DNA from: an uncultured Myxococcales bacterium
GTDB lineage: Bacteria; Myxococcota; UBA727; VGSZ01
Reading direction: 5' to 3'
Length of the DNA stretch: 7,785 bases
Assembly: GCA_903952805.1 (NCBI GenBank)
Contig: CAJBHN010000374.1
Location: 1 to 7,785 of the forward strand
Shown: positions 1 to 6,886 of the stretch, piece by piece
How positions within the stretch are numbered: the first letter of the stretch is position 1
Layout of the letters: every line of letters starts with the position of its first letter
The notes under the pieces: model-generated
The model's input: only the letters and a program-made list of their open reading frames with translations
What the model was told of the DNA's origin: nothing
Database searches by the model: none
Program-made: the position numbers and the translations under genes

Positions 1-350
1 CCGCCGCGAAACGCCAGCCGCACCAGGCCCGGTGCCAGCAGCTCCCAGCGGTCGTCGGGGTTGGCCGTCGGCGCCTCCTTCAGCCCCAGCCGAAAGCGAC
101 GGGGTTCGTCGGCGTAGACGGCGGCGTCCTCGACGTCGGTCAGCACCAGCGTGCCCAACACGGCGCCGCTGTCGTCGACGAAGCAGCCCAACAGCGGCGC
201 CGGCGTTGCGCGTTGCCAATCGCGGGCCAGGCGGGCCCGGGCGCAGCCCTCCTGCGACGGCCGCCCGGATCCGGTGGCGCAGCCGGCGGCCAGCAGCAGC
301 GCCGTCGTCGCCACCAACCGGAAAACAGATGGACATTCGAGCGTCTGCAT
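1..350 (-). CDS. Putative lipoprotein, N-terminal part (runs off the left edge)
   Basis: Reading the minus strand from ATG at 350-348 gives an open frame of 116 complete codons with no stop before the window edge, so the C-terminus is missing. The protein begins with a hydrophobic segment at residues 12-22 and the lipobox LLAAGC, with the lipidated Cys at residue 24. This predicts export and attachment to a membrane. After the Cys the mature part shows no domain I recognise; it contains paired Cys residues (GCARARLARDW, LLGCFVDDSGAV) and a segment that reads like a beta-rich fold (VLGTLVLTDVEDAAVYADE). A weak AGGGA ribosome site lies about 7 bases before the ATG. It is divergent from the Fe-S carrier gene across 133 bases. 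The signal peptide and lipobox are seen directly; the function is unknown. Confidence 0.8.
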   Translation of the reverse strand, partial: MQTLECPSVFRLVATTALLLAAGCATGSGRPSQEGCARARLARDWQRATPAPLLGCFVDDSGAVLGTLVLTDVEDAAVYADEPRRFRLGLKEAPTANPDDRWELLAPGLVRLAFRG

Positions 351-389
351 GAATGTCCCTGTATCCCGCACGGAAGTACCCCGCCACGC

Positions 390-417
390 TTGACCGCGGC
401 GTCGGCGTCGTTACGAT
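390..417 (+). promoter_or_regulatory. Candidate sigma-70-type promoter for the Fe-S carrier gene
   Basis: TTGACC at 390-395 matches the -35 consensus at 5 of 6 bases. TACGAT at 412-417 matches the -10 consensus at 4 of 6, with a 16-base spacer. A transcript starting near 424 would have a leader of about 60 bases before the ATG at 484. It is the best match in the 133-base divergent gap. No operator-like dyad (for example an IscR-like site) was recognised. Confidence 0.45.
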
Positions 418-483
418 CCCGATGTTGGCTGCCCAGCGAACCGCTGATCGCCAGCAACCATCAAGACTTGAAGGAGCCCCCCC

Positions 484-906
484 ATGGCCGAAACCGTCAG
501 CCTCACCCCCTTCGCCAAGGCCCCCGCTCCCACGCTGCCCGAGGGTTTCCCCGGTGAGCTCGTCGGCAGCGAAGAGTTCCCCCTCTCCTTCACCGACAAA
601 GCCGTCGAGATGATCAAGTCCGCCCTCGACGAGACCGAAGGCGAAGACGGCGACTACCTGCGCGTCGGCGTCAAGGGCGGCGGCTGCTCGGGCTTTCAGT
701 ACAGCCTGAACTTCACCGACGAAGTCGACGACGAAGACCAGCTCGTCCTCGTCAACGGCGTCAAGGTCGTCACCGACGCGTTCTCCGCCAGCTACCTCAA
801 GGGCACCGAGCTTGACTACGTCGAGACCCTGCAGGGGGCCGGCTTCAAGTTCAGCAACCCCAACGCCAAGCGCACCTGCGGCTGCGGCTCGTCGTTTTCG
901 GCCTGA
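484..906 (+). CDS. erpA: A-type iron-sulfur cluster carrier (ErpA/IscA/HesB family)
   Basis: This 140-residue cytosolic protein accepts assembled Fe-S clusters and passes them to apo-enzymes. The three conserved cluster cysteines are present: Cys68 in GGGCSGFQY, and Cys132 and Cys134 in the C-terminal TCGCGSSFS motif. The stretch NPNAKRTCGCGSSFS is closer to ErpA than to IscA (which usually has CGCGESF), so ErpA is preferred, but A-type carriers are hard to split without a tree. Residues 1-33 are a Pro/Ala-rich extension before the usual domain start (FPLSFTDKAVEMIKSAL). The start is fixed by AAGGAG at 471-476, 7 bases before the ATG. The gene stands alone, with no iscS, iscU or suf genes in the window, has its own promoter candidate, and ends at a strong terminator. 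The family is certain; the ErpA subtype is inference. Confidence 0.93.
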   Translation: MAETVSLTPFAKAPAPTLPEGFPGELVGSEEFPLSFTDKAVEMIKSALDETEGEDGDYLRVGVKGGGCSGFQYSLNFTDEVDDEDQLVLVNGVKVVTDAFSASYLKGTELDYVETLQGAGFKFSNPNAKRTCGCGSSFSA

Positions 907-922
907 GTCCACGCGAAGACGA

Positions 923-961
923 CCTCACCCCCAGCCCCATTCCATGAATGGAGAGGGGAGC
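923..961. repeat. REP-like imperfect palindrome
   Basis: The sequence after the carrier stop holds an imperfect dyad: a C-rich left half (CTCACCCCCAGCCCC), a central perfect 6-bp stem CCATTC/GAATGG at 937-942 and 946-951 with loop CAT, and a G-rich right half (AGAGGGGAG). From general knowledge this resembles the short intergenic palindromes of the type CCTCACCCCCAGCCCC...GGAGAGGGGAG found dispersed in many GC-rich bacterial genomes. Only one copy is in the window, so its dispersed nature is inference. Confidence 0.4.
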
Positions 962-984
962 CGGAGGAAGAGGCCAACAACGAG

Positions 985-1010
985 AAAGGCGCCCGGGTGG
1001 GCGCCTTTTT
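985..1010 (+). terminator. Rho-independent terminator of the Fe-S carrier gene
   Basis: A perfect 10-bp stem, AAAGGCGCCC (985-994) and GGGCGCCTTT (999-1008), closes a GGGT loop and runs into TTTTT at 1006-1010. It lies about 80 bases after the carrier stop. On the minus strand the same stem is followed by only TTTCTC, and it lies 27 bases past the stop of the convergent SPFH gene, so it may stop that transcript less efficiently. Confidence 0.9.
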
Positions 1011-1036
1011 CGTGGGCTGTCGCGTCGCTGACGGCC

Positions 1037-2179
1037 TCAGCCGGGCAGGGGAGGGGGCATGCCACCGGGCAGCGGCGGAGGGCCGCCGCCGCCGAAGAAC
1101 GACGCCAGCGCGGGAATCTGCGCCGCTGGGGCCCAGGCGGCCTGACCGCTGGTCCAGGCCAGGGTGTCGCCCTTGATCTGGCCCATGGTCACGAACTGCT
1201 TGATGACTTCCATCGCCAGCGGGCCGACGTTTTGGCCGCTGATGCCGAAGTACCACTGCTGGGCCTGGGGCATCGGCGGCGGCGCCTGCATCATCGGCTG
1301 TTGGTGCTGCTGGTTCATCATCTGACCGGCCATCGCGAGGCCCATGCCCATGTTCATGCCCGCGCCGACGCCGCCACCGGCCCCGGCGTTGCCGACGGCA
1401 TTGCCCATCTGGAACTGCTGGAAGGCCCCAAGGTTGGGCGCTGGCCCGAGGGTGCCGCTGCCGAGGGCGCCCATGGCCGAGCGCTGGTCGATGGCCTTCT
1501 GCACGCTCTCGGGGACGTTGATGTTGACGATCTGCAGGCTCGTGAGATCGAGGCCGTACTCGTCGTCGATCTGGACCTTGACCTTCTCCTTGATGAGCTC
1601 GCCCATGCGCGAGTACGACGACATCAGGTCGAGGGCGGCGATCTTCGCTTCACCCAGCACGTCGGCGACGGCCTGCTGGATGAGGCTGCGCATCACCTGA
1701 CCGAGCTCTTCGGTGTCGTAGTGGCCGTCGGTGCCGACGAGCTCCTTCAACAGCAACTTGGGGTCGGTGCAGCGCAGCGTGTAGGTGCCGAAGGCGCCGA
1801 CGCGGATGGCGCCGAAGTCCGAGTCACGCATCATCAGCGGCTGGGGCGTGCCCCACTTCAGACCGGCGATGGACTTGGTGGCGACGAAGTAGACCTCGCT
1901 CTTGAAGGGGGAGTTGAAGCCATGCTTCCAGCCCTTGAGCGTGGCGAGGATCGGCACGTTGGCCGTCGTCAGCTCGTACATGCCCTCGGTGAAGACGTCG
2001 GCGATGCGGCCCTGGTCGACAAAGACCGCCGACTGGCCGGGGCGCACGGTGAGCTTGGCGCCGTTTTTGATTTCGTTTTGGTAGCGGGGAAAGCGCCACA
2101 CGAGGGTCTGGCCGTTGGTGTCGTCGAGCCACTCGATGATGTCGACGAGCTCGCCCTTCAATTTGTCGAAGAAACCCAT
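1037..2179 (-). CDS. SPFH/band-7 (YdjI-like) protein with C-terminal GYF_2-like domain
   Basis: This 380-residue protein has no signal peptide or membrane segment, so it is probably cytosolic or peripheral. Residues 1-20 form the conserved opening helix (MGFFDKLKGELVDIIEW) and about 25-235 the SPFH domain of the YdjI-like subgroup (PGQSAVFVDQGRI, VGAFGTYTL, and a C-terminal helix with INVPESVQKAID). Residues 236-307 are a Gly/Met/Gln-rich flexible linker. Residues 308-360 match a GYF_2 domain: QQWYFGISGQNVGPL, then TLAWTSGQAAWAPAAQIPAL. The last 14 residues are PPPLPGGMPPPLPG. YdjI relatives often end in zinc-ribbon domains; here a GYF_2-like domain takes that place. In other bacteria SPFH proteins scaffold membrane microdomains or oligomeric rings, but the partner here is unknown. 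AAGGAG lies 8 bases before the ATG. It converges with the Fe-S carrier gene. Confidence 0.88.
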   Translation of the reverse strand: MGFFDKLKGELVDIIEWLDDTNGQTLVWRFPRYQNEIKNGAKLTVRPGQSAVFVDQGRIADVFTEGMYELTTANVPILATLKGWKHGFNSPFKSEVYFVATKSIAGLKWGTPQPLMMRDSDFGAIRVGAFGTYTLRCTDPKLLLKELVGTDGHYDTEELGQVMRSLIQQAVADVLGEAKIAALDLMSSYSRMGELIKEKVKVQIDDEYGLDLTSLQIVNINVPESVQKAIDQRSAMGALGSGTLGPAPNLGAFQQFQMGNAVGNAGAGGGVGAGMNMGMGLAMAGQMMNQQHQQPMMQAPPPMPQAQQWYFGISGQNVGPLAMEVIKQFVTMGQIKGDTLAWTSGQAAWAPAAQIPALASFFGGGGPPPLPGGMPPPLPG

Positions 2180-2321
2180 GTGCTTTGCTCCTTGTGCGGG
2201 CCCCGGCGGGCCACAAACCGCGACCCGTCTACCACGGTGGCGGCGGCGACGGCGTGGACGGCGTCACGTTCGCGCGGCACGGGTGCGAGCGTGTCCCACC
2301 TGCAACGCGGGTGCAGGGCCG
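2180..2321. other. 142-base intergenic region between the SPFH gene and the Cys-rich protein gene
   Basis: Both flanking genes read on the minus strand. The region holds the SPFH ribosome site and a small dyad just after the Cys-rich gene stop. I see no convincing -35/-10 pair, so the SPFH gene could either have its own unrecognised promoter or be read through from the upstream pair. Confidence 0.5.
2299..2317 (-). terminator. Small hairpin after the Cys-rich protein gene (weak terminator candidate)
   Basis: CCTGCA (2299-2304) and TGCAGG (2312-2317) form a perfect 6-bp stem with a 7-base loop. It lies 4 bases after the stop codon on the minus strand. There is no T run, so intrinsic termination would be poor. 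It may only stabilise the 3' end, or it may be chance. Confidence 0.25.
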
Positions 2322-2878
<557 letters not shown>

Positions 2879-2882
<4 letters not shown>

Positions 2883-4027
2883 GGCAGGGCTCCAATGGCG
2901 TTTTCGGCGTGCAGGGAGGCTTCGACGAGGTCGGCCGACGTTGCTGCCTCGTGCAGGACGCGGCTGTTGATGGCGAGGTCTGTGTGGCGCCACGCGAAGG
3001 CGTGGATGAACTGTGGATTGGCAAACACCGCCGTCGGCGTGAGGTCGTGGCGCGTCGACGAAAACGCATCGGGGCTGAGTTGCAGCGTGGGCGTACGGGC
3101 CAGCGCCGTTGCTCGCGCGGGGGCCGCCAGATGGCAGCGGGCGCAGTCGATGGTGGCGGTGTCGTGCAACGACGGATGCTCGACGCGGGCGGCGTGATCC
3201 CAGGCGCGTTGTTGCTCCTCGACGGTGGCCGCAGTGGCCGTGTCGTCCTTGAGCAGCAGCGAGAAGTCGTCGGCGCTGGCGCCCGACGGCGTCACCGACA
3301 CGTCGATGGCCAGGGGGTTCTGCGACAGCACATGTTGCTGGATGGCCTCGCCGGGGGTCGGCGCGCCGTCTTCGAAGGCGCGGAATTCGAAGGTCCAGGC
3401 CGCGTCGTCGCCGTGGACCGTGATCTGCGTGAACTGCTGCAGCGTCGCCTGCGCCAACGCATCGCGAACCACTTCGGCCACAGCGATGCGACCCTCGACG
3501 TCGTCGAGCAGCGGATGCACGCCCAGGGGGCCGCGACCATCGAGCCCTTGTGCCAGGCGCAGCGCCATCATGCGGGCCACCGCCTGGATGACCCGGGGCT
3601 CATTGAGGCCCATGAACACGTGGATCGACGCGTCGCGGGCCTCGCCGTCGACGACGGGCTGCAGCACCAGCCGCAGCTGCGACTGACAGGGGGCATCGGG
3701 GCCGCCGACCTTGAAGCAGGGATCCAGGCGCGCCGCCGTCACCGTCAACGCCTCGCACAGCGTCTCGGGCTCATCAGTGCGGGTCAGGGGCTCAAAGACG
3801 GCGAGGTCGGCGCACGACAGAACCGGACCCAGGAACCCCTCGCCGCTGGCAGCGCCGGTGCCCGGCGGCAGGGGCCACACGAGGGCGACGTCGGTGAGTT
3901 CGACCCGGGCGTCGAAAGGCAGCACCGGCAGGGCTTCGTCGTCGCCGCCGACGCCGTCCACGCCGCCGCCGACGCAGCTGACGCTGCTGGCAATGACGAT
4001 GGCGATGGGCAGCAACCAACGCAGCAC
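2879..4027 (-). CDS. Putative lipoprotein with one c-type heme-binding motif (CARCH)
   Basis: A GTG start at 4027-4025 is chosen because GGAGG lies 5 bases upstream and the protein then opens directly with a signal sequence (LRWLLPIAIVIASSV). A longer frame reaches 4183 but puts about 50 residues of non-export sequence before it. The protein is 382 residues. The hydrophobic core ends in SVSC with Cys18; this is an imperfect lipobox, so a lipoprotein is likely but not certain. Cysteines at 72, 91, 104 and 114 may form disulfides (DPCFKVGGPDAPC). CARCH at 295-299 (bases 3131-3145) is the CxxCH motif for covalent heme attachment; the second axial ligand is not identified, and the His residues in FIHAFAWRHTD near the C-terminus are candidates. 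I do not recognise residues 20-290, which look like a globular periplasmic domain. The gene overlaps the Cys-rich MYXO-CTERM-like gene by 4 bases, which implies one transcript and coupled translation. Electron transfer at the envelope is inferred from the motif only. Confidence 0.8.
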
Positions 4028-4201
4028 GCAGACCTCCGAGACACCGCCATGGGCCCCAGGGGGCCAGCCGTGACCCGGATCGAGCATGACTGCGGACCAG
4101 GGTGCGACAAAGTCCCACCTTTGGTGGCCGCAGGGAAGGGCCGTCGACCCAGCCGAGGCCACTGGAAGGCGTGAGGACGGCAAGACGCACCGCTTCCCCG
4201 C
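4028..4201. other. 174-base divergent intergenic region before pyrD
   Basis: It separates the minus-strand heme-lipoprotein gene from pyrD and should hold promoters for both. It contains the GGAGG ribosome site of the lipoprotein gene (4033-4037) and a small dyad CCACC-TTT-GGTGG at 4115-4127. I found no convincing -35/-10 pair on either strand. Confidence 0.4.
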
Positions 4202-5293
4202 ATGCTACCGACGGTGATGGCTGGTGGTTGGTACGGCATCGCTCGCAAGCTCGCTTTCACCCTGGACGCCGAGCGGATTCATCGCTTGAGCATGACCGGC
4301 CTGGGCGCCTGGTCGAAAGTCTGTCGGGTCGACCTGCCCGTCGACGACATCGCTCGCGATCCGGCTTTGGCGCGCACGGTCTGCGGCATCACGTTTCCAA
4401 ACCCCCTGGGTCTGGCGGCCGGCTTCGACAAGGACGCCGAATGTCTGCCGGCCTGGACTGCCCTGGGCTTTGGCTTCGTCGAGGTGGGGACCGTCACCCG
4501 CCACCCCCAACCAGGCAACGACCGGCCCCGGCTGTTTCGCCTGCCCGACGACTTTGCGCTGATGAATCGGCTGGGTTTCAACAACCATGGCGCCGAGGCC
4601 TGCGCCCGTCGTCTGGAGGCCTGGCGTCGTGCGGATCGCGTCAAGGTCCCCATCGGCGTGAATCTGGGCAAGAGCAAGGTGACGCCGGCCCAAGACGCCG
4701 CCGACGACTACGCCTTCAGCTTCGGTGTCACCGCCGACGTCGCCGACTACGTCGTCGTCAACGTCAGCTCTCCCAACACGCCGGGCCTGCGGGACCTGCA
4801 ACAGAGCGCGGCGCTGTCGGCGATCCTCGACCCGCTGCAAAATTGGAATGCGCGCCGCAGCGTTCGTCGTCCGCTGTTTGTGAAACTCGCCCCCGACCTC
4901 GCCGACGAAGACGCCATTGCCGTCGCTCGCTTGTGCGCTGCGCGCGGGATCGATGGCCTGATCGTGTCCAACACCACCATCTCTCGCGCCGGGCTGGTGG
5001 GGCCCATCCCCGACGGTTCGGGTGGCATCTCGGGGCGACCGCTGATGGAGCGCAGCACGGCGTTGCTCTCCCTGTTGAAAGCCGACGTCGGCGACGCCCT
5101 CGTCTTCATCGGCGTGGGCGGCGTTTTTTCCGCCGATGACGCCCGCCAGAAGTTCGCCGCCGGCGCGTCGCTGGTGCAGGCCTACACCGGCTTCGTCTAT
5201 GGCGGCCCCGCCTTCCCGCGCGAGCTGCTGCGAGGCGTGCGCACACCGCAGCCGTCGTCGTCGTCGCTGTCGTCGTCGTCGGTGGTGGCGTAG
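4202..5293 (+). CDS. pyrD: Dihydroorotate dehydrogenase (quinone), class 2
   Basis: PyrD oxidises dihydroorotate to orotate in pyrimidine synthesis and passes the electrons through FMN to membrane quinone. The family motifs appear in order: the N-terminal membrane-associating helix (GIARKLAFTLDAERIHRL, residues 12-29), NPLGLAAGFDKDAE (67-80), GFVEVGTVTRHPQPGN (91-106), NRLGFNN (122-128), GVNLGKSK (152-159), VNVSSPNTPGLRDLQ with the class 2 catalytic Ser190, FVKLAPD with Lys228, SNTT (256-259), GGISGRPL (274-281), GVGGVFSADDA and GASLVQAYTGFVYGGP. The N-terminal helix and catalytic Ser mark class 2. The enzyme normally ends soon after GP..PREL; here residues 347-363 add a tail with two runs of four serines. 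No ribosome site precedes ATG 4202 or the alternative ATG at 4217 (residue 6), so the start is uncertain by five residues. No other pyr gene is nearby. Confidence 0.96.
   Translation: MLPTVMAGGWYGIARKLAFTLDAERIHRLSMTGLGAWSKVCRVDLPVDDIARDPALARTVCGITFPNPLGLAAGFDKDAECLPAWTALGFGFVEVGTVTRHPQPGNDRPRLFRLPDDFALMNRLGFNNHGAEACARRLEAWRRADRVKVPIGVNLGKSKVTPAQDAADDYAFSFGVTADVADYVVVNVSSPNTPGLRDLQQSAALSAILDPLQNWNARRSVRRPLFVKLAPDLADEDAIAVARLCAARGIDGLIVSNTTISRAGLVGPIPDGSGGISGRPLMERSTALLSLLKADVGDALVFIGVGGVFSADDARQKFAAGASLVQAYTGFVYGGPAFPRELLRGVRTPQPSSSSLSSSSVVA
5255..5281. repeat. TCG trinucleotide repeat in the 3' end of pyrD
   Basis: Four TCG codons, one CTG and four more TCG codons code Ser4-Leu-Ser4 eight codons before the pyrD stop is complete at 5293. 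Unit changes keep the frame. The position, beyond the last conserved PyrD motif, suggests that length variation is tolerated. Confidence 0.85.
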
Positions 5294-5354
5294 GCGTCGC
5301 TGGCGGCGCAGGCGACACCCGAACTGTCCCGGAGTCGGCTGCGATTGACCGACC

Positions 5355-5363
5355 TGTTAGTAT
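5355..5363 (+). promoter_or_regulatory. Candidate extended -10 promoter for the DnaJ-TPR gene
   Basis: TG at 5355-5356, one base, then TAGTAT at 5358-5363 fits an extended -10 element (TGnTATAAT-like, 4 of 6 in the hexamer). A start near 5370 would fall about 3 bases before the ATG at 5373, giving a leaderless or nearly leaderless message. This fits the absence of any ribosome site. There is no good -35 hexamer at 16-18 bases. Confidence 0.35.
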
Positions 5364-5372
5364 CAACGGCCA

Positions 5373-6686
5373 ATGAGTTCTCGAGAGCAGGCATCCACCT
5401 TTCGCAAGCACCGCACCGCCGATGACAAAGCGGGAAACCTTGCCTGGTCCACCCGTGTCAGCTCCCGCGCCTTGCGGGTGATGTCCGAGTCGAGCGCGGA
5501 CGACATCGAGAGCCTGTTTGAACTCGACGAACTCGAACGCATCATCTGGCGCTTGTTGCGCCTGCCTCGCCGCTACAGTGAACTCCAGCAGGCTGGTCTC
5601 TTCGAAGACGACAACCTGCGATCGGTGCTGCGGGGTTTCGTCGCCGCCGACGTGGTTGAAGTGGTCGACCCTGCGCAGGCCAAGGCGCTGCTGCCCGCCG
5701 AGATCAAGCGCTTGAAGTTGGAGGTGCAGGGCAAGAGCTGGCGTCCGGCGGTGGGGGCCATGCATGCCAAGGTCTACCGGCCCGACATTGGTCTTGATGG
5801 CGCTTCGAACACCGGTGCCGGGGGCGCCACGTCGGGCCCAGATGCCGCGCGGGACAGTCCACACGGGTCACAGACGCCGCAGTTTGAAGTGCTGTTGTCT
5901 CCCGAGGAGAAGAAGCTCAAGGCGCAGTTGCTCAACGCCGCCGCATCGATGGCGTCGATGACGGATTACGCGTTTCTCGGTGTGCAGCCGGGGGCCGACG
6001 ACCAAACGGTGCGTTCGGCCTACATGCACCTTGTCCGCGATTACCATCCCGACCGCTTGTCGGGCAGCAACCTCGTCAATGACCGCGAGTGCAAAGACGC
6101 CGTTGACGCGCTCTTCAAGCGATTGGGCGACGCCAACAAAGGCATTGGCACCGCCGACGCACGTGCGCGCTATGACCGCGAGCAGTCCATGTTGCAGACC
6201 TCGTCGACCACCAGCGGTGATACCAAGCGGCCTCGTCGACCGGTGGAGGCTCGCACGGCGTACGCGATGGCCGAGACGTTCTTCAAGCGCAAGGAATTCA
6301 AGCAGGCCGAGGTCCATTACCGCCAGGCGGTGATGTTTGACCCCGACGAGCCCATGCTGGAGGTGGCGCTGGCCTGGTGCATCTACTTGAATCCGGATCA
6401 TCCCGAGCAGCGGCGCTTGGAAGATGCCCGCAAGCGCTTCGAGGAGCTCGTCAAGAAGACCAAGAACGGCGACGCCTACTACAAATACGGCCGCATCTTG
6501 CGCGAGCTCGGTGACGAAAAGGCTGCGCTGACGGCTTTTGAGCGGGCGGTGGAGCGTTCACCGGGGCATGTCGATGCCCAGCGGGAGCTTCGCCTGGCCC
6601 TGGGTCGCAAAGAGAAGGCTGCCGAGGTCAAACAGTACGACGCCAGCTTGATGGGCAAGTTGAACAAGATCTTCAAGAAGGATTGA
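5373..6686 (+). CDS. J-domain protein with C-terminal TPR repeats
   Basis: This 437-residue protein is predicted to be cytosolic, with no signal peptide or membrane segment. Residues about 46-116 form a helical region (SLFELDELERIIWRLLRLPRRYSELQQAGLFED) that may be a winged-helix-like fold; I do not recognise its family. Residues 117-185 look flexible. Residues 198-270 are a J domain: DYAFLGVQPGADDQTVRSAY, then the catalytic HPD at 225-227 in RDYHPDRLSG, which stimulates the ATPase of an Hsp70 partner, and a final helix with ARARYDRE. It lacks the Gly/Phe and zinc-finger regions of true DnaJ, so it is a specialised co-chaperone. Residues 291-412 hold about three TPR units (AYAMAETFFKRKEFKQAEVH; YYKYGRILRELGDEKAALTA), likely a client- or partner-binding surface. 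The last residues are Lys-rich. The layout is common in Myxococcota. No ribosome site precedes ATG 5373; Met37 at 5481 is an alternative start, also without one. Confidence 0.87.
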   Translation: MSSREQASTFRKHRTADDKAGNLAWSTRVSSRALRVMSESSADDIESLFELDELERIIWRLLRLPRRYSELQQAGLFEDDNLRSVLRGFVAADVVEVVDPAQAKALLPAEIKRLKLEVQGKSWRPAVGAMHAKVYRPDIGLDGASNTGAGGATSGPDAARDSPHGSQTPQFEVLLSPEEKKLKAQLLNAAASMASMTDYAFLGVQPGADDQTVRSAYMHLVRDYHPDRLSGSNLVNDRECKDAVDALFKRLGDANKGIGTADARARYDREQSMLQTSSTTSGDTKRPRRPVEARTAYAMAETFFKRKEFKQAEVHYRQAVMFDPDEPMLEVALAWCIYLNPDHPEQRRLEDARKRFEELVKKTKNGDAYYKYGRILRELGDEKAALTAFERAVERSPGHVDAQRELRLALGRKEKAAEVKQYDASLMGKLNKIFKKD

Positions 6687-6886
6687 TCCCGCGACCTCTT
6701 TGATCTTCGCCCACACCGTGGGCTCGCTCAAAGAACTCTGGGATGGAGCTTGCCCCTCGCCCACCGGGGAACCCTTCGGGCCCCGGGGCGGTGTGGTTCC
6801 CACTCGCTCCCCTCGTGAGGCGCTTCGCGCCCATTATTGGACGTCGTCAGGACGTCGTCAGGACGTCGTCAGGACGTCGTCAGGAT
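6687..6886. other. 200-base convergent intergenic region with several dyads
   Basis: It lies between two genes that read toward each other. Three dyads are visible: GCCCAC/GTGGGC with a 3-base loop (6709-6723), GGGAACC/GGTTCCC (6767-6773 and 6795-6801) enclosing a GC-rich segment, and GGCGC/GCGCC with loop TTC (6819-6831). None has a T run, so no standard intrinsic terminator is present. They may act together as a bidirectional transcription block. The 11-bp repeat array follows at 6839. Confidence 0.5.
6839..6882. repeat. Four perfect tandem copies of an 11-bp repeat
   Basis: GGACGTCGTCA occurs four times without a mismatch or gap. A partial fifth copy (GGATTCA, 6883-6889) runs into the stop codon of the minus-strand TPR gene. 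Each unit contains the palindrome GACGTC. The 11-base period is close to one helical turn, so the same face of the DNA is presented in each unit. Confidence 0.95.

Noticed and set aside
140..457. 105-codon minus-strand frame at the left end
   Set aside because: It is out of frame with the lipoprotein that begins at 350, which has a clear signal peptide and lipobox.
2909..4174. 421-codon plus-strand open frame
   Set aside because: It is antisense to the heme-motif lipoprotein, which has a signal peptide, ribosome site and CxxCH. The antisense product is compositionally odd and has no motif.
4028..4183. Longer N-terminus for the heme-motif lipoprotein starting at 4183
   Set aside because: It would bury the signal sequence about 50 residues in. 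The GTG at 4027 has GGAGG at 5 bases and starts the signal peptide directly.
5345..5363. TTGACC (5345) as a -35 paired with TAGTAT (5358)
   Set aside because: The spacer is only 7 bases, far from the 16-18 needed; the extended -10 alone is the better reading.
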